A stretch of DNA of 64,000 nucleotides from Pigmentiphaga kullae (GCF_004216695.1 NZ_SGXC01000003.1:868001-932000); one strand, 5' to 3'; counted from the stretch's first letter, positions 28,706-37,680 are shown. Numbers and translations: made by a program. Notes: a model not told the origin generated them from the letters alone.

Positions 28706-29878
28706 TTACTTGGACAGCAGCCGCATGGCCTGTTCCAGGCCGTTCAGCGTGACCGGATACATGCGGCCCTGCATCAGTTTCCGGATGATGTCGGTGGATT
28801 GGCGGTAGGGCCACAGGCCCTCCGGCTCGGGATTGAGCCAGGCGAAACGGGGAAAGGCCGCGGCCATGCGCTGCAGCCAGACCGCGCCGGCCTCGGTGTT
28901 GTGGTATTCCACCGAACCGCCCGGCTGCAGGATCTCGTAGGGGCTCATGGTGGCGTCGCCGACGAAGATCAGGCGCCAGTCCGGGTTGTACTTGCGCAGC
29001 ACGTCCCAGGTGTGGGCGCGCTCGGCGTGGCGGCGGCGATTGCTTTGCCAGACCCAGTCGTACAGGCAGTTGTGGAAATAATAGACTTCCAGGTGCTTGA
29101 ACTCGCTGCGCGCGGCCGAGAACAATTCCTCGATCCGCTGGATGTGGCTGTCCATCGTGCCGCCCACGTCCAGCATCATCAGCACCTTCACCGTGTTGTG
29201 CCGCTCGGGCACCATGCGGATGTCCAGGTGCCCCGCGTTGCGCGCGGTGCTGCGTATCGTGTCGTCCAGGTCCAGTTCCAGGTCGGCGCCTTCGCGGGCG
29301 AAGCGGCGCAGCCGCCGCAGGGCCACCTTGATGTTGCGCGTGCCCAGCTCCACCTGGTCGTCGTAGTCGCGGAAGCTGCGCATGTCCCAGGCCTTGACCG
29401 CGCTGTGGTTGCCGGCGCTGTCCTGGCCGATGCGGATGCCCTCGGGGTGGTAGCCGCCGCTGCCGAAAGGCGAGGTGCCGCCCGTGCCTATCCACTTGCT
29501 GCCGCCCTCGTGGCGTTCCTTCTGTTCCTCCAGCCGCTGGCGGAACAGTTCCATCAGCTTGTCCCAGCCCAGTTTCTCGATCGCGGCCTTGTCCTCGGGC
29601 GACAGCTCGCGCATGAAGCGCCGCACCAGCCATTCGGCCGGGATCTCCTTGCCGGGCGGAAAGGCCGCCTCGATGCCCTTGTAGTAGCTGGCGAAAGCCC
29701 GGTCGTAGCGGTCGAACTGGCTCTCGTCCTTCACCAGCGTCATCCGGGCCAGCAGATAGAACTCGTCCACCGAAGGCGCGATCACCCGGCGCGACAGCGC
29801 CTCCAGCAGCGTCAGGTACTCGTTGATCGAGACCGGCAACTGGTGCTTGCGCAGGTGATAGAAGAAATCAATGAGCAT
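28706..29878 (-). CDS. VWA domain-containing protein (CoxE-like), MoxR partner
   Basis: 390 residues starting MLIDFFYHLRKHQLPVS. The N-terminal half is helical; the C-terminal VWA domain has a MIDAS-like sequence MLDVGGTMDSH followed by KHLEVYYFHNCLYDWVW and WRLIFVGDATMSPYE. The MIDAS is non-canonical (DxGGT rather than DxSxS). Such proteins act with a MoxR AAA+ ATPase as chaperones for metal-cofactor insertion or complex assembly, and a moxR gene lies just upstream on the same strand, 117 bp away across a repeat. Confidence 0.85.
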   Translation of the reverse strand: MLIDFFYHLRKHQLPVSINEYLTLLEALSRRVIAPSVDEFYLLARMTLVKDESQFDRYDRAFASYYKGIEAAFPPGKEIPAEWLVRRFMRELSPEDKAAIEKLGWDKLMELFRQRLEEQKERHEGGSKWIGTGGTSPFGSGGYHPEGIRIGQDSAGNHSAVKAWDMRSFRDYDDQVELGTRNIKVALRRLRRFAREGADLELDLDDTIRSTARNAGHLDIRMVPERHNTVKVLMMLDVGGTMDSHIQRIEELFSAARSEFKHLEVYYFHNCLYDWVWQSNRRRHAERAHTWDVLRKYNPDWRLIFVGDATMSPYEILQPGGSVEYHNTEAGAVWLQRMAAAFPRFAWLNPEPEGLWPYRQSTDIIRKLMQGRMYPVTLNGLEQAMRLLSK

Positions 29879-29914
29879 GGTTGTATGTTTGACGCCAGGC
29901 CGGTGTCTTTCCAT

Positions 29915-29990
29915 CCAGGGCACAGCGGATCCGGCTTTGCCGGTCCGCCAGTGCCGCCCCCTTGAGGGGGCGCGCGAAGCGCGTAGGGGG
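29915..29990 (+). repeat. Intergenic hairpin repeat, copy 5
   Basis: Same family as 3691-3770, nearly identical in the GGATCCGGCTTTGCCGGTCC and CCGCCCCCTTGAGGGGGCG parts and ending GCGCGAAGCGCGTAGGGGG. It lies inside what would otherwise be a moxR-VWA operon, 6 bp after the moxR stop. Confidence 0.7.
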
Positions 29991-29995
29991 TGGGT

Positions 29996-30859
29996 TCATC
30001 TTCTGGCCATGAGGACGAGGCGTTCGAACAGGTGGACGTCTTGTTCGTTTTTCAGCAGCGCGCCGTGCAGCGGGGGTACGGCGGCTTCGCGGTCGTTGCT
30101 TTTCAGGGCTTCAGGCGGGATGTCTTCGGCCAGCAGGACCTTGAGCCAGTCCAGCAGCTCGGACGTGGACGGTTTCTTTTTCAGGCCCGGGGTTTCGCGC
30201 AGCTGGAAGAAGCTGTCCAGCGCCGCCGACAGCAGTTCCTTCTTCAGGCCGGGGTAGTGGACCCCGACGATGCGCTCCATGGTCTCCTTCTCGGGAAACC
30301 GGATGTAGTGGAAGAAGCAGCGCCGCAGGAAGGCGTCGGGCAGGTCCTTCTCGTTGTTGGAGGTGATGATGACCAGCGGCCGGTGCACGGCGCGCACGGT
30401 TTCCCGCGTCTCGTACACGTGGAATTCCATGCGGTCCAGCTCGCGCAGCAGGTCGTTGGGGAATTCGATGTCGGCCTTGTCGATCTCGTCGATCAGCAGC
30501 ACCACCGGCTCGGGCGAGGCGAAGGCCTGCCACAGCACCCCGCGCACGATGTAGTTCGTGATGTCGCGCACCTTCTCGTCGCCCAACTGCGAATCGCGCA
30601 GGCGCGAGACCGCGTCGTACTCGTACAGTCCCTGGTGCGCCTTGGTGGTGGACTTGATGTGCCATTGCAGCAGCGGCCGCCCCAGCGCCCGGGCCACTTC
30701 CTCTGCCAGCATGGTCTTGCCGGTGCCGGGTTCGCCCTTGATCAGCAGTGGGCGCTCCAGCGTGAGCGCGGCATTGACGGCAAGCGTCAGGTCGTCGGTG
30801 GCGACGTAGGTGTCGGTGCCCTGGAAGCGGGCGGCGGACGGCGAGACGGACTGGGGCAT
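29996..30859 (-). CDS. MoxR-family AAA+ ATPase
   Basis: A 287-residue AAA+ chaperone starting MPQSVSPSAARFQGT. Walker A GEPGTGKTMLAEEVA, Walker B VVLLIDEIDKAD, sensor 1 IITSNNEKDLPDAFLRRCF. MoxR ATPases work with VWA proteins to mature enzyme complexes; the partner VWA gene is directly downstream. An in-frame GTG/ATG extension exists upstream but does not resemble the family, so the internal Met was preferred. Confidence 0.93.
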   Translation of the reverse strand: MPQSVSPSAARFQGTDTYVATDDLTLAVNAALTLERPLLIKGEPGTGKTMLAEEVARALGRPLLQWHIKSTTKAHQGLYEYDAVSRLRDSQLGDEKVRDITNYIVRGVLWQAFASPEPVVLLIDEIDKADIEFPNDLLRELDRMEFHVYETRETVRAVHRPLVIITSNNEKDLPDAFLRRCFFHYIRFPEKETMERIVGVHYPGLKKELLSAALDSFFQLRETPGLKKKPSTSELLDWLKVLLAEDIPPEALKSNDREAAVPPLHGALLKNEQDVHLFERLVLMARR

Positions 30860-31148
30860 GGTCGGGCTGGCGGTAGGGCCCCGCAGGGGCGAAGCACCCA
30901 GTATAAGAAAAGTCCGGACGGGCAGGGGGCGCCGGCGCCCGTCCATGCAAGCGGGCGGCGGGCGAAGGCGCTTCCTGATGTATCATTAGGGGTTAAATAA
31001 AGACGGAAACCGGACTTCAGTACAACAATACGGTTTCCCGATGGGATAAAACGGAGACGCTTCGTTGGCCTGTGGGGGCCGGGCGTTGCCGCTCAGTCGT
31101 TTCGCCGCCCGGTATCGGGATTTCTCTTGATTCTGATAGAGCGTTCTA
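30860..31148 (+). other. 289-bp intergenic region before the cytochrome pair
   Basis: Between divergent moxR and the first cytochrome gene. A TATCAT hexamer at 30981-30986 could be a -10 element for the cytochromes, giving a leader of about 150 nt. An 8-bp inverted repeat (GGAAACCG at 31005-31012 with CGGTTTCC at 31031-31038) lies in that leader. Nothing else was recognised. Confidence 0.3.
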
Positions 31149-31508
31149 ATGAAGTTGAGCATAACGAAGCGGGCGCTGCCCGTATTGGCCGCCCTGGCCG
31201 CCTGTGCGGTCGTCGGCTCGGCCGCGGCCCAATCCGCCCCGCCGGCCACCGTCACGGGCAATGCCGATGCCGCCCGTGACAAGAATTCCATGTGCATAGG
31301 CTGCCATGGCATTCCGGGCTACAAGTCCAGCTTTCCCGAGGTCTATCACGTGCCGATGATTGCTGGGCAGAACGCCAAGTACATCGAGGCGGCGCTGAAG
31401 GAATACGCCAGCGGCGCCCGGACGCATCCTTCCATGGTTGGCATCGCCAAGAGCCTGTCCGAGCAGGACATCGCCGATCTGGCCGCCTATTACTCCAGCC
31501 TGAAGTGA
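31149..31508 (+). CDS. Class I c-type cytochrome
   Basis: A 119-residue periplasmic monoheme cytochrome. Signal peptide to about residue 28 (VVGSAAAQ), heme-binding CIGCH at residues 49-53, and candidate axial Met in the VPMIAGQNAKY or HPSMVGIAK segments; the C-terminus LSEQDIADLAAYYSSLK is typical of c553/c4-type folds. It is followed after 11 bp by a second cytochrome, so both probably form an electron-transfer pair. The partner oxidase or reductase is not in the immediate neighbourhood. Confidence 0.92.
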   Translation: MKLSITKRALPVLAALAACAVVGSAAAQSAPPATVTGNADAARDKNSMCIGCHGIPGYKSSFPEVYHVPMIAGQNAKYIEAALKEYASGARTHPSMVGIAKSLSEQDIADLAAYYSSLK

Positions 31509-31519
31509 GCCGTCCGACC

Positions 31520-31888
31520 ATGAAGACCACCCTGCGCCTTTCCTTCCTCGTCGGCAGCGCCTTGCTCTCGCTGTCGGCCGCCCAGGCCGCCGGCGACATC
31601 GCCGCGGGCAAAGCGGTATTCGATCGCATCAACTGTGCGTCGTGCCACGGGGCCGATGCCAAGACCTCCATCGATCCCAGCTATCCCCAGCTGGCGGGCC
31701 AGCATCCCGACTACCTCGCGCATGCGCTCAAGGCCTATCGCCGCGGCCAGTCCAACGCCGCGCCGTCGGCCAACATCCGCAAGAATCCCATCATGGGCGC
31801 TTTCGCCGTCCAGTTGTCCGACAAGGACATCGAGGATGTGGCGGCCTACCTATCCAGCCTGCCGGGCAACCTGGCTGTACGGAAGTAG
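31520..31888 (+). CDS. Class I c-type cytochrome, second of a pair
   Basis: 122 residues with a signal peptide (LSFLVGSALLSLSAAQAA), heme motif CASCH at 39-43, YPQLAGQHPDYLAHALKAY and the axial Met in NPIMGAFAVQLSDKDIEDVAAYLSSL. This pattern matches cytochrome c553/c4 single domains. It is co-transcribed with the cytochrome at 31149; each would be one half of a diheme c4-like unit, encoded as separate proteins. Confidence 0.92.
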   Translation: MKTTLRLSFLVGSALLSLSAAQAAGDIAAGKAVFDRINCASCHGADAKTSIDPSYPQLAGQHPDYLAHALKAYRRGQSNAAPSANIRKNPIMGAFAVQLSDKDIEDVAAYLSSLPGNLAVRK

Positions 31889-31894
31889 TAGGGT

Positions 31895-32048
31895 CCCCCC
31901 TACGCGCTGACGCGCGCCCAGAATAGTGGGGCCCCAGCCGCTATGCGGCAGCCCCCAAGGGGCCGGGACCCGCCTTGGGGCGGCCCGGCGCCGGCTCCCG
32001 AGGGGCGATGCGGGTGGACCGGCGGAGCCGGATCCACAGTATTCCAGG
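31895..32048 (-). repeat. Intergenic hairpin repeat, copy 6, interrupted by extra sequence
   Basis: On the minus strand relative to copy 1. The outer part CCCCCCTACGCGCTGACGCG (31895-31914) and the inner part GGGCGATGCGGGTGGACCGG with GGATCCAC match copy 3, but about 80 bp of different G/C-rich sequence with its own short palindromes lies between them. It starts 7 bp after the cytochrome stop and ends before the convergent DUF1841 gene. Confidence 0.6.
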
Positions 32049-32115
32049 TCTGCGTAGGATCTCTCGGTGCGGAGCGCCGCGTTTTTGCGTTGGGTCGGGT
32101 TTTTCCGTTGGGGAC

Positions 32116-32538
32116 TTACACCCGTTTTTTGATCAGGTCGATGTAGGCATCGGTATCGAGCGGCGTGCCCAGGCGCTGCGCTTCCCATACGACGCGGCCC
32201 AGGCATTCCATGATTTCGTGCGCGGCGTCGTGGGCGCCCTTGCGCTGGGCGAGCCGTTGGTAGGCGTCGCGGATGCCGGGGGGGTGGTCGATCGACAGCT
32301 GCTCGGCGATCGCCAGGTGCATGGACAGGTGCAGGAAGGGGTTGGTGCGGCCGGCCTCGACGCTGTAGTCGGCCTGGGCGGCCTCGGGGTTTTCGAGGTC
32401 GCCGTGGTATTCGGGGTGTTCCAGGATCCAGTCCAGCGCGGTCGCTTCCAGCGGCGTCAGGACTTCGCCGGCGCGATGCTTGCGCCAGGTCTCGGCGAAG
32501 AACTGGCGGACCTGGTCTCGGGTAGGGTTGAACATCAT
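32116..32538 (-). CDS. DUF1841 family protein
   Basis: A 140-residue (or 139 if the second Met is used) soluble protein starting MMFNPTRDQVRQFFAETWRK, the standard DUF1841 opening. Other family landmarks are HPEYHGDLENP, NPFLHLSMHLAIAEQ and AAHEIMECLGRVVWEAQR. The function is unknown; the family is common in betaproteobacteria. It is divergent from icd across 133 bp. Longer upstream readings enter the icd promoter region and are rejected. Confidence 0.88.
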   Translation of the reverse strand: MMFNPTRDQVRQFFAETWRKHRAGEVLTPLEATALDWILEHPEYHGDLENPEAAQADYSVEAGRTNPFLHLSMHLAIAEQLSIDHPPGIRDAYQRLAQRKGAHDAAHEIMECLGRVVWEAQRLGTPLDTDAYIDLIKKRV

Positions 32539-32671
32539 CCGGAGATTGTACCCGCCGCGCCGGGCTGTCCCGTCGCCGCCCGCGTGCGCCGCCGGGCCGA
32601 ATACGGGATAATCCACCGAATGTGCCAGGGCCGCGACGCGGCTTGCTTCAACGATCGTTCGGAAACGTCGC

Positions 32672-33931
32672 ATGTCTTCCTACAAGCATATCCAGGTGCC
32701 CGCCCAGGGCAGCCGCATCACCGTCAACGCCGATTTCTCCCTCAACGTGCCCGACCAGCCCGTCGTCGCATATATCGAGGGCGACGGTACCGGGCGCGAC
32801 ATCACGCCGGTGGCGCTCAAGGTGATCGACGCGGCCGTGGCCAAGGCCTATGGCGAGGCCCGCCGCATCCACTGGATGGAAATCTACGCCGGGCGCAAGG
32901 CGACCACGCTATATGGCGAAGGCGTCTGGCTGCCGGACGAGACCGTGGCGGCGTTGCGCGAGTTCGTCGTCGCGATCAAGGGCCCGCTGGGCACGCCGCC
33001 GGGGGGCGGCTTCCGGTCGCTGAACGTGATGATGCGGCAGGCGCTGGACCTGTACGTCTGCCTGCGGCCCATCCAGTACCTGCGCGGCGTGCCGTCGCCG
33101 CTCAAGCAGCCCGAGAAGACCAACATGGTCATCTTCCGCGAGAACTCCGAGGACATCTACGCCGGGATCGAATACGCCGCGGGTTCGCCCGAGGCGGTGG
33201 AACTGATCACGGTGCTGGAGGAAAAGCTCGGCGCCAAGCACCTGCGCTTCCCGGCCACCTCCGGCATCGGCATCAAGCCGGTATCGCGCGAGGGCACCGA
33301 GCGCCTGGTGCGCAAGGCCATCCAGTACGCCCTGGACCATGACCGCCGCTCGGTCACGCTGGTGCACAAGGGCAACATCATGAAGTACACCGAAGGCGCG
33401 TTCCGCGACTGGGGGTACGAGATCGCCCGCCGCGAATTCGCCGCCGAGACCATCGACGCGGGGCCGTTCTGCCGCATCCGCAATCCGCGCACCGGCCGGG
33501 ACATCCTGATCAAGGACTGCCTGATCGACGCGTTCTCGCAGACCATGCTGCTGCGTCCTGTCGAGTTCGACGTGATCGCCACGCCCAACCTGAACGGCGA
33601 TTATCTGTCGTCGGCGCTGGCCGCCCAGGTCGGAGGCGCCGGCATCGCCCCGGGCGCCAACATGAGCGATTCGGTGGCCGTGTTCGAGGCCACCCACGGT
33701 ACGTCCGCCAAGTACGCCGGCAAGGATTACGTCAATCCAAGCTCCGAGATCCTGTCGGGTCGCATGATGCTGCAGCACATGGGCTGGCACGAGGCGGCCG
33801 ACCTGATCCTGCCGGCCATGGAGCGCACCATCGAATCCAAGCGCGTGACCTACGATTTCGCGCGGCAGATGGAAGGCGCGACCCAGGTGTCGTGCTCGGG
33901 ATTCGGGGAATCGGTCATCGCCAACATGTAG
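32672..33931 (+). CDS. icd: NADP-dependent isocitrate dehydrogenase
   Basis: TCA-cycle enzyme converting isocitrate to 2-oxoglutarate and CO2 with NADP+. 419 residues, homologous along its length to E. coli Icd (416). The substrate loop [13 protein letters not shown] carries Ser116, equivalent to the regulatory phosphoserine 113 of E. coli; [14 protein letters not shown] and the NADP-specific segment [15 protein letters not shown] are present. No aceK kinase is nearby. Monocistronic, divergent from the DUF1841 gene. Confidence 0.97.
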   Translation: MSSYKHIQVPAQGSRITVNADFSLNVPDQPVVAYIEGDGTGRDITPVALKVIDAAVAKAYGEARRIHWMEIYAGRKATTLYGEGVWLPDETVAALREFVVAIKGPLGTPPGGGFRSLNVMMRQALDLYVCLRPIQYLRGVPSPLKQPEKTNMVIFRENSEDIYAGIEYAAGSPEAVELITVLEEKLGAKHLRFPATSGIGIKPVSREGTERLVRKAIQYALDHDRRSVTLVHKGNIMKYTEGAFRDWGYEIARREFAAETIDAGPFCRIRNPRTGRDILIKDCLIDAFSQTMLLRPVEFDVIATPNLNGDYLSSALAAQVGGAGIAPGANMSDSVAVFEATHGTSAKYAGKDYVNPSSEILSGRMMLQHMGWHEAADLILPAMERTIESKRVTYDFARQMEGATQVSCSGFGESVIANM

Positions 33932-33976
33932 GCGACGAGCCCGCGACCATCGTGTCGCGCTCCGCGGGTGGGCGGA

Positions 33977-35113
33977 TTACGCCGACACCGTGGCCTGCTT
34001 GCGCCGTGCCGTTGTGGCGGGTTGCCGTTTCCTGAGCCAGAGGTACAGGCCGCTGCCAAGCACGATGATGGTCGCGATGTCCAGCAGGGCCCAGATGATC
34101 TGCATGGGCAGTCCGCCGTAGTCGCCGAAGTGCAAGGGCTGCGAGACCAGGAGCGCCGTCAGGTACCAGGGCAGCCTGGGCGTCGCGGTGACCTCGGCGG
34201 TCTTGGCGTCGACCAGCACCGGCTGCAGCAGCTTGGAGGTGAGTGGTTCGTTGCCGGCCAGGAAGAAGGTGTTGTGGTGGGGGCTGGAGAACGCCGTGCC
34301 GGGGAAGGCGATGAACGACAGGCGGGTGCCGGGCGCGGCAGCCTTGGCGGCTTCCATGGACCGCTGCAGCGAGGCCCGCTCGGCTGCTGGCGTCAGGGGC
34401 TGGCCCTGGTAGGGCGCGAGCAGGGTGCTGAGCTGGTCGTATTGCCAATACTTGATCATCAGGTCGGCCCAGGTGTTTATCATGCCCGTGCCGCCGACGA
34501 CGAAGGCCCAGACCAGAGTCACGATGCCCAGCAGATTGTGCAGGTCCAGCCATTTCACGCGCTTGGTGCGATGGCGGCGGATCTCGCCGAAGTCCAGCTT
34601 TTTCGTGAAGGGGCCGTACAGGACGGTGCCGCTGATAATGGCGATGAGCAGCAGCAGGCCCATGAAACCCAGGAACAGCTTGCCGGCCAGGCCAGCGAAC
34701 AGGTCGACGTGCAGCTTGAGCATCACATACATGAAGCCTTCGTCGAAGCGCGGCTCGGCCAGGATCTCGCCGGTGCGCGCATCCACTGCCACGGAACGGA
34801 AGTCGTCGGTAGGGGCGGGCGTGGGGGTAAGTGTGACGAACCAGATGCGCTCGTCATCCTCGTCTTGCGAGGCGAACTGGATGACTCGTTCGGGGTAGCG
34901 CGCATGCGCGACTTCCAGGACGCGGTCCAGGCTGACCCGGGCGCCGTCGTTCTGCATGGCGGGCGCTTCGACCTCGGTGCCCAGCAGGTGGCCGATTTCG
35001 TGGTGGAAGATCAGCGGCAGCCCAGTCAGGCACAGCAGCAGCATGAACACCGTGCAGACCAGGCTGCTCCATTTGTGCAGCCAGGCCCAGGTCTTGAGCG
35101 AGCGGGTGGACAT
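33977..35113 (-). CDS. PepSY-associated transmembrane protein
   Basis: An inner-membrane protein of 378 residues with about four transmembrane helices: WAWLHKWSSLVCTVFMLLLCLTG near the N-terminus with a heme-ligand-like His, FLGFMGLLLLIAIISGTVLYG, LLGIVTLVWAFVVGGTGM and a C-terminal helix before LWLRKRQ. The periplasmic PepSY segment lies between helices 1 and 2. Relatives are often encoded beside siderophore receptors and are thought to act in ferric-siderophore reduction. It is downstream of a small membrane protein and a Fur-box-like sequence, supporting iron control. Confidence 0.85.
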   Translation of the reverse strand: MSTRSLKTWAWLHKWSSLVCTVFMLLLCLTGLPLIFHHEIGHLLGTEVEAPAMQNDGARVSLDRVLEVAHARYPERVIQFASQDEDDERIWFVTLTPTPAPTDDFRSVAVDARTGEILAEPRFDEGFMYVMLKLHVDLFAGLAGKLFLGFMGLLLLIAIISGTVLYGPFTKKLDFGEIRRHRTKRVKWLDLHNLLGIVTLVWAFVVGGTGMINTWADLMIKYWQYDQLSTLLAPYQGQPLTPAAERASLQRSMEAAKAAAPGTRLSFIAFPGTAFSSPHHNTFFLAGNEPLTSKLLQPVLVDAKTAEVTATPRLPWYLTALLVSQPLHFGDYGGLPMQIIWALLDIATIIVLGSGLYLWLRKRQPATTARRKQATVSA

Positions 35114-35117
35114 GCGG

Positions 35118-35177
35118 TCAGTCCTTCGTGGAGGTTATGGCGCCGCTGGCGTCGGCGAAGCGGGGCGGGACGTTCAT
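35118..35177 (-). CDS. Possible 19-residue ORF between two membrane genes
   Basis: ATG at 35177 overlaps the stop of the upstream small membrane protein as ATGA, and the ORF (MNVPPRFADASGAITSTKD) ends 4 bp before the PepSY gene start. Translational coupling is the only argument; there is no homology to judge by. It may be a spacer that merely keeps ribosomes moving to the next gene. Confidence 0.2.
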   Translation of the reverse strand: MNVPPRFADASGAITSTKD

Positions 35178-35383
35178 GAGCGGTGGTGCGATCCATGGAC
35201 GCGAGCCCGGACGGGATGGCGGCGCAATCCGAACCAGAGCATGACAGCGACTGGCGCGCCCAGGCCGACCCAGGACCAAGCGTCGCCCCAGGTATCGGAC
35301 ACGAGGGCGCTGAGCAGTCCGGTGATGGTGAGGATGCCAAGCGCGAGCGGCCAGGCCCAGATGCGGAGTGTCAGGGTCGACAT
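35174..35383 (-). CDS. Small two-helix inner-membrane protein
   Basis: 69 residues starting MSTLTLRIWAWPLALG, preceded by GGAGGACC. Two predicted transmembrane helices (WPLALGILTITGLLSALVSD and WVGLGAPVAVMLWFGL) flank a short polar loop DTWGDAWS; the tail is basic with several His. No function is known to me; similar small proteins accompany PepSY membrane proteins in iron loci. It is the first gene of the unit and lies 30 bp from a Fur-box-like sequence. Confidence 0.75.
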   Translation of the reverse strand: MSTLTLRIWAWPLALGILTITGLLSALVSDTWGDAWSWVGLGAPVAVMLWFGLRRHPVRARVHGSHHRS

Positions 35384-35412
35384 CGGTCCTCCATGGAAAC
35401 CGGAAAAAGAAG

Positions 35413-35431
35413 AATAATAATGATTTTTATT
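35413..35431 (-). promoter_or_regulatory. Possible Fur box
   Basis: AATAATAATGATTTTTATT matches 13 of 19 positions of the Fur consensus GATAATGATAATCATTATC. It is in a sharply A/T-rich 35-bp island 30 bp upstream of the small membrane protein and PepSY genes, which have iron-related relatives. Confidence 0.5.
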
Positions 35432-35558
35432 TAAAAAATAAACCGCGCAGATGGGGCGCAATTGCAATCCGGGCGGGGAGGCTTCGCCGGGATGGGGCGG
35501 GAGGGGCGAAGCGGGGTGGGAGGGCGGTGTGGGGATGGCCCTCCGGCCGGACGGGCGG

Positions 35559-36539
35559 TTACTTGTTCTTGTCGCGCTTGTCCAGCAGCGGATCGATCTT
35601 GTTCCGTTCCTCAGTGAGGAATCTGGCGAAGCTGGCCGCGCCGGGGTCCATGGCGCTGGCGCCGGCATCGATGAAGATCCTGTCCACCTTGGGATCGGCC
35701 AGCGCCTTGCCGACGGCTTGTTCGAGGCGGGCGATGACCGCGGGCGGGGTGCCCTTGGGCGCGAACAGGCCAAACCAGCCGTTGAAGTCGAAGTCGGGCA
35801 GGTTCAGCGCTTCGGCCACGGTCGGCACGTCGGGCAGTAGCGGCGATCGGGTCCTGGATGTGACAGCCAGCGCGCGCAGGCGGCCCTCCTTGAGGAACGG
35901 GGCCGCCACGGGGGTGTTGACGAATCCCATCTGCAGCGTGCCGCCCAGGAGGTCGGTCATGGCCTGGGCGTTGCCGCGATAGGGGGTGTGGGTGAATCGG
36001 GCGCCGGTCCGGGCCGACAGCATTTCGCCCGCGATGTGGCTGGAGGTGCCTTCGCCGGGCGAGCCGTACACGAACCGGTCCGGCGATTTCCTGGCTTCGG
36101 CCACCAGCTCGGGCAGCGATTTGACCGGCACCGATGCGTTGACCGTGATGACGTTGGTCATCTTGGCGACCCCCGAGATCGGAACCAGGTCGGTCGCGGG
36201 ATTGAAGCCCAGGTCCGGGAAAAGGTGGGGGTTGGCCACGATGGGCAAGCCGTTGATGAGGATGGTGTAGCCGTCCGGCTTGGCGCGCACGACGTATTCG
36301 GTGCCGATGTTCGTGCCGGCTCCAGGCTTGTACTCGACGATGATGGGTTGTCCGAGTGTCGACGCCATGTGGTCGCCGATGGCGCGCGCAAAGACGTCCG
36401 AGGATCCCCCCGCTGCGCCGCCGATGATCATCCTGATCGGTCGGGTGGGGTAGGCATTCTCCGGTTGGGCCGCGTGGGCGCCGCCAGACATGGCGACCAT
36501 GAGTGCGAAGCAGCAGGCCTTGAGTCGTGTATTACGCAT
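35559..36539 (-). CDS. Bug-type (TctC) periplasmic solute-binding protein
   Basis: 326 residues with a signal peptide (CCFALMVAMSGGAHAA), then YPTRPIRMIIGGAAGGSSDVFAR, VEYKPGAGTNIGTEYV and LLPDVPTVAEALNLPDFDF. Second of two tandem Bug genes transcribed away from the catabolic operon at 37902-45896; 101 bp downstream of the first. The two share the same GAGTNxG ligand-loop pattern and are probably duplicates with related ligands. No TctAB genes adjoin. Confidence 0.92.
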   Translation of the reverse strand: MRNTRLKACCFALMVAMSGGAHAAQPENAYPTRPIRMIIGGAAGGSSDVFARAIGDHMASTLGQPIIVEYKPGAGTNIGTEYVVRAKPDGYTILINGLPIVANPHLFPDLGFNPATDLVPISGVAKMTNVITVNASVPVKSLPELVAEARKSPDRFVYGSPGEGTSSHIAGEMLSARTGARFTHTPYRGNAQAMTDLLGGTLQMGFVNTPVAAPFLKEGRLRALAVTSRTRSPLLPDVPTVAEALNLPDFDFNGWFGLFAPKGTPPAVIARLEQAVGKALADPKVDRIFIDAGASAMDPGAASFARFLTEERNKIDPLLDKRDKNK

Positions 36540-36640
36540 GGTACGTATTCTCCTGGCGTTGTCCGCCGGTCCACCGTTGGATGCCCGGCGCGAGGCAGGT
36601 CACGGTTCCCTGCTCGAGCATCCTGTTTTCTCGGGGCGGT

Positions 36641-37615
36641 TTATTTGTTGGCGGATGCGCCTGATTGCTTCACCAATTCCGTCAGGCGCTCGGTGTCCGC
36701 GCGCAGTGTGCGCGCGAAGTCTGCGCTCGATCCGCCAACCACCTCGGCGCCCGCCTTCACGATCGTCTCGCGCGAGGAAGGATCTGCCAGTGCCTGGGCC
36801 GAAGCCTTGTGCAGCGTGGCGATGATGTCGTTGGGCGTGCCGGCCGGGGCCAGCAGGCCGAACCAGCCTGTGAGTTCATAGTCGATGCTCAGTGCCTCGG
36901 CCACCGTGGGTACATCGGGCAGCAGCGACGAACGGGTCGCGGACGTGACCGCCAGCGGTCTCAGCTTGCCGGATTTCACGAACGGCAAGGCCACGGGCAG
37001 GTTGACGAAGCCGACTTCCAGCAATCCTGCCAGGTGATCGTTCGTTGCCTGGGCGTTGCCTTGGTAGGCCACGTGCGTCAGCTTGGCGCCTGTCTTCATT
37101 TCGAGCAGTTGGCCGGACAGGCTGGCGGAGCTGCCGAAACCGGGCGAGCCGTAGTTGTACTTGCCGGGGTTCTTCTTTGCCAGTGCTATCAGTTCCTTCA
37201 GGCTGTGGACTGGTAGCTGGGGGTTGACCGTGATCACGTTGGACATGGCCGCGGCTTCGATGATCGGCGTCAGGTCTTTCAGCGGGTTATACGGCAGGTC
37301 CGGATACAACACCTGGCTGGTTGCCATCGAGATGCCATTGAGCAGCAGCGTGTAGCCGTCCGGTGCCGCCTTGGCCACGTAGTCGCTGCCGAGGTTGGTG
37401 CCGGCGCCGGCCTTGTATTCCACGATGAAGGGCTTGCCCATGGACTCTTGCAGCTTCATCGCAAGCAGCCGAGCAACGATGTCCGAAGTGCCTCCGGCCG
37501 CAGCCGGAACGATGATCCGGACCGGTTTGCTGGGGTAGGGCTGCGCGTTGGCCGTTGCGGGAAGGATCGCGGCGGCGGCCACGATGTGCAAAGAGGCTAG
37601 AAGAGGTCGAAGCAT
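36641..37615 (-). CDS. Bug-type (TctC) periplasmic solute-binding protein
   Basis: 324 residues: signal peptide (LLASLHIVAAAAILPATANA), then YPSKPVRIIVPAAAGGTSDIVAR, VEYKAGAGTNLGSDYVAKAAPDGY and LLPDVPTVAEALSIDYELTG. It is divergent from the flavin monooxygenase gene; a copy of the 13-bp operator lies 66 bp upstream of its start. This placement suggests it captures the substrate of the adjacent pathway, presumably a carboxylate. Confidence 0.92.
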   Translation of the reverse strand: MLRPLLASLHIVAAAAILPATANAQPYPSKPVRIIVPAAAGGTSDIVARLLAMKLQESMGKPFIVEYKAGAGTNLGSDYVAKAAPDGYTLLLNGISMATSQVLYPDLPYNPLKDLTPIIEAAAMSNVITVNPQLPVHSLKELIALAKKNPGKYNYGSPGFGSSASLSGQLLEMKTGAKLTHVAYQGNAQATNDHLAGLLEVGFVNLPVALPFVKSGKLRPLAVTSATRSSLLPDVPTVAEALSIDYELTGWFGLLAPAGTPNDIIATLHKASAQALADPSSRETIVKAGAEVVGGSSADFARTLRADTERLTELVKQSGASANK

Positions 37616-37680
37616 GGTGGTTCCTCGGTTGTGTTCGAGAGGGCGGCAACCGCCGCGTCGGCATCCTGAGGATGTCTTGT

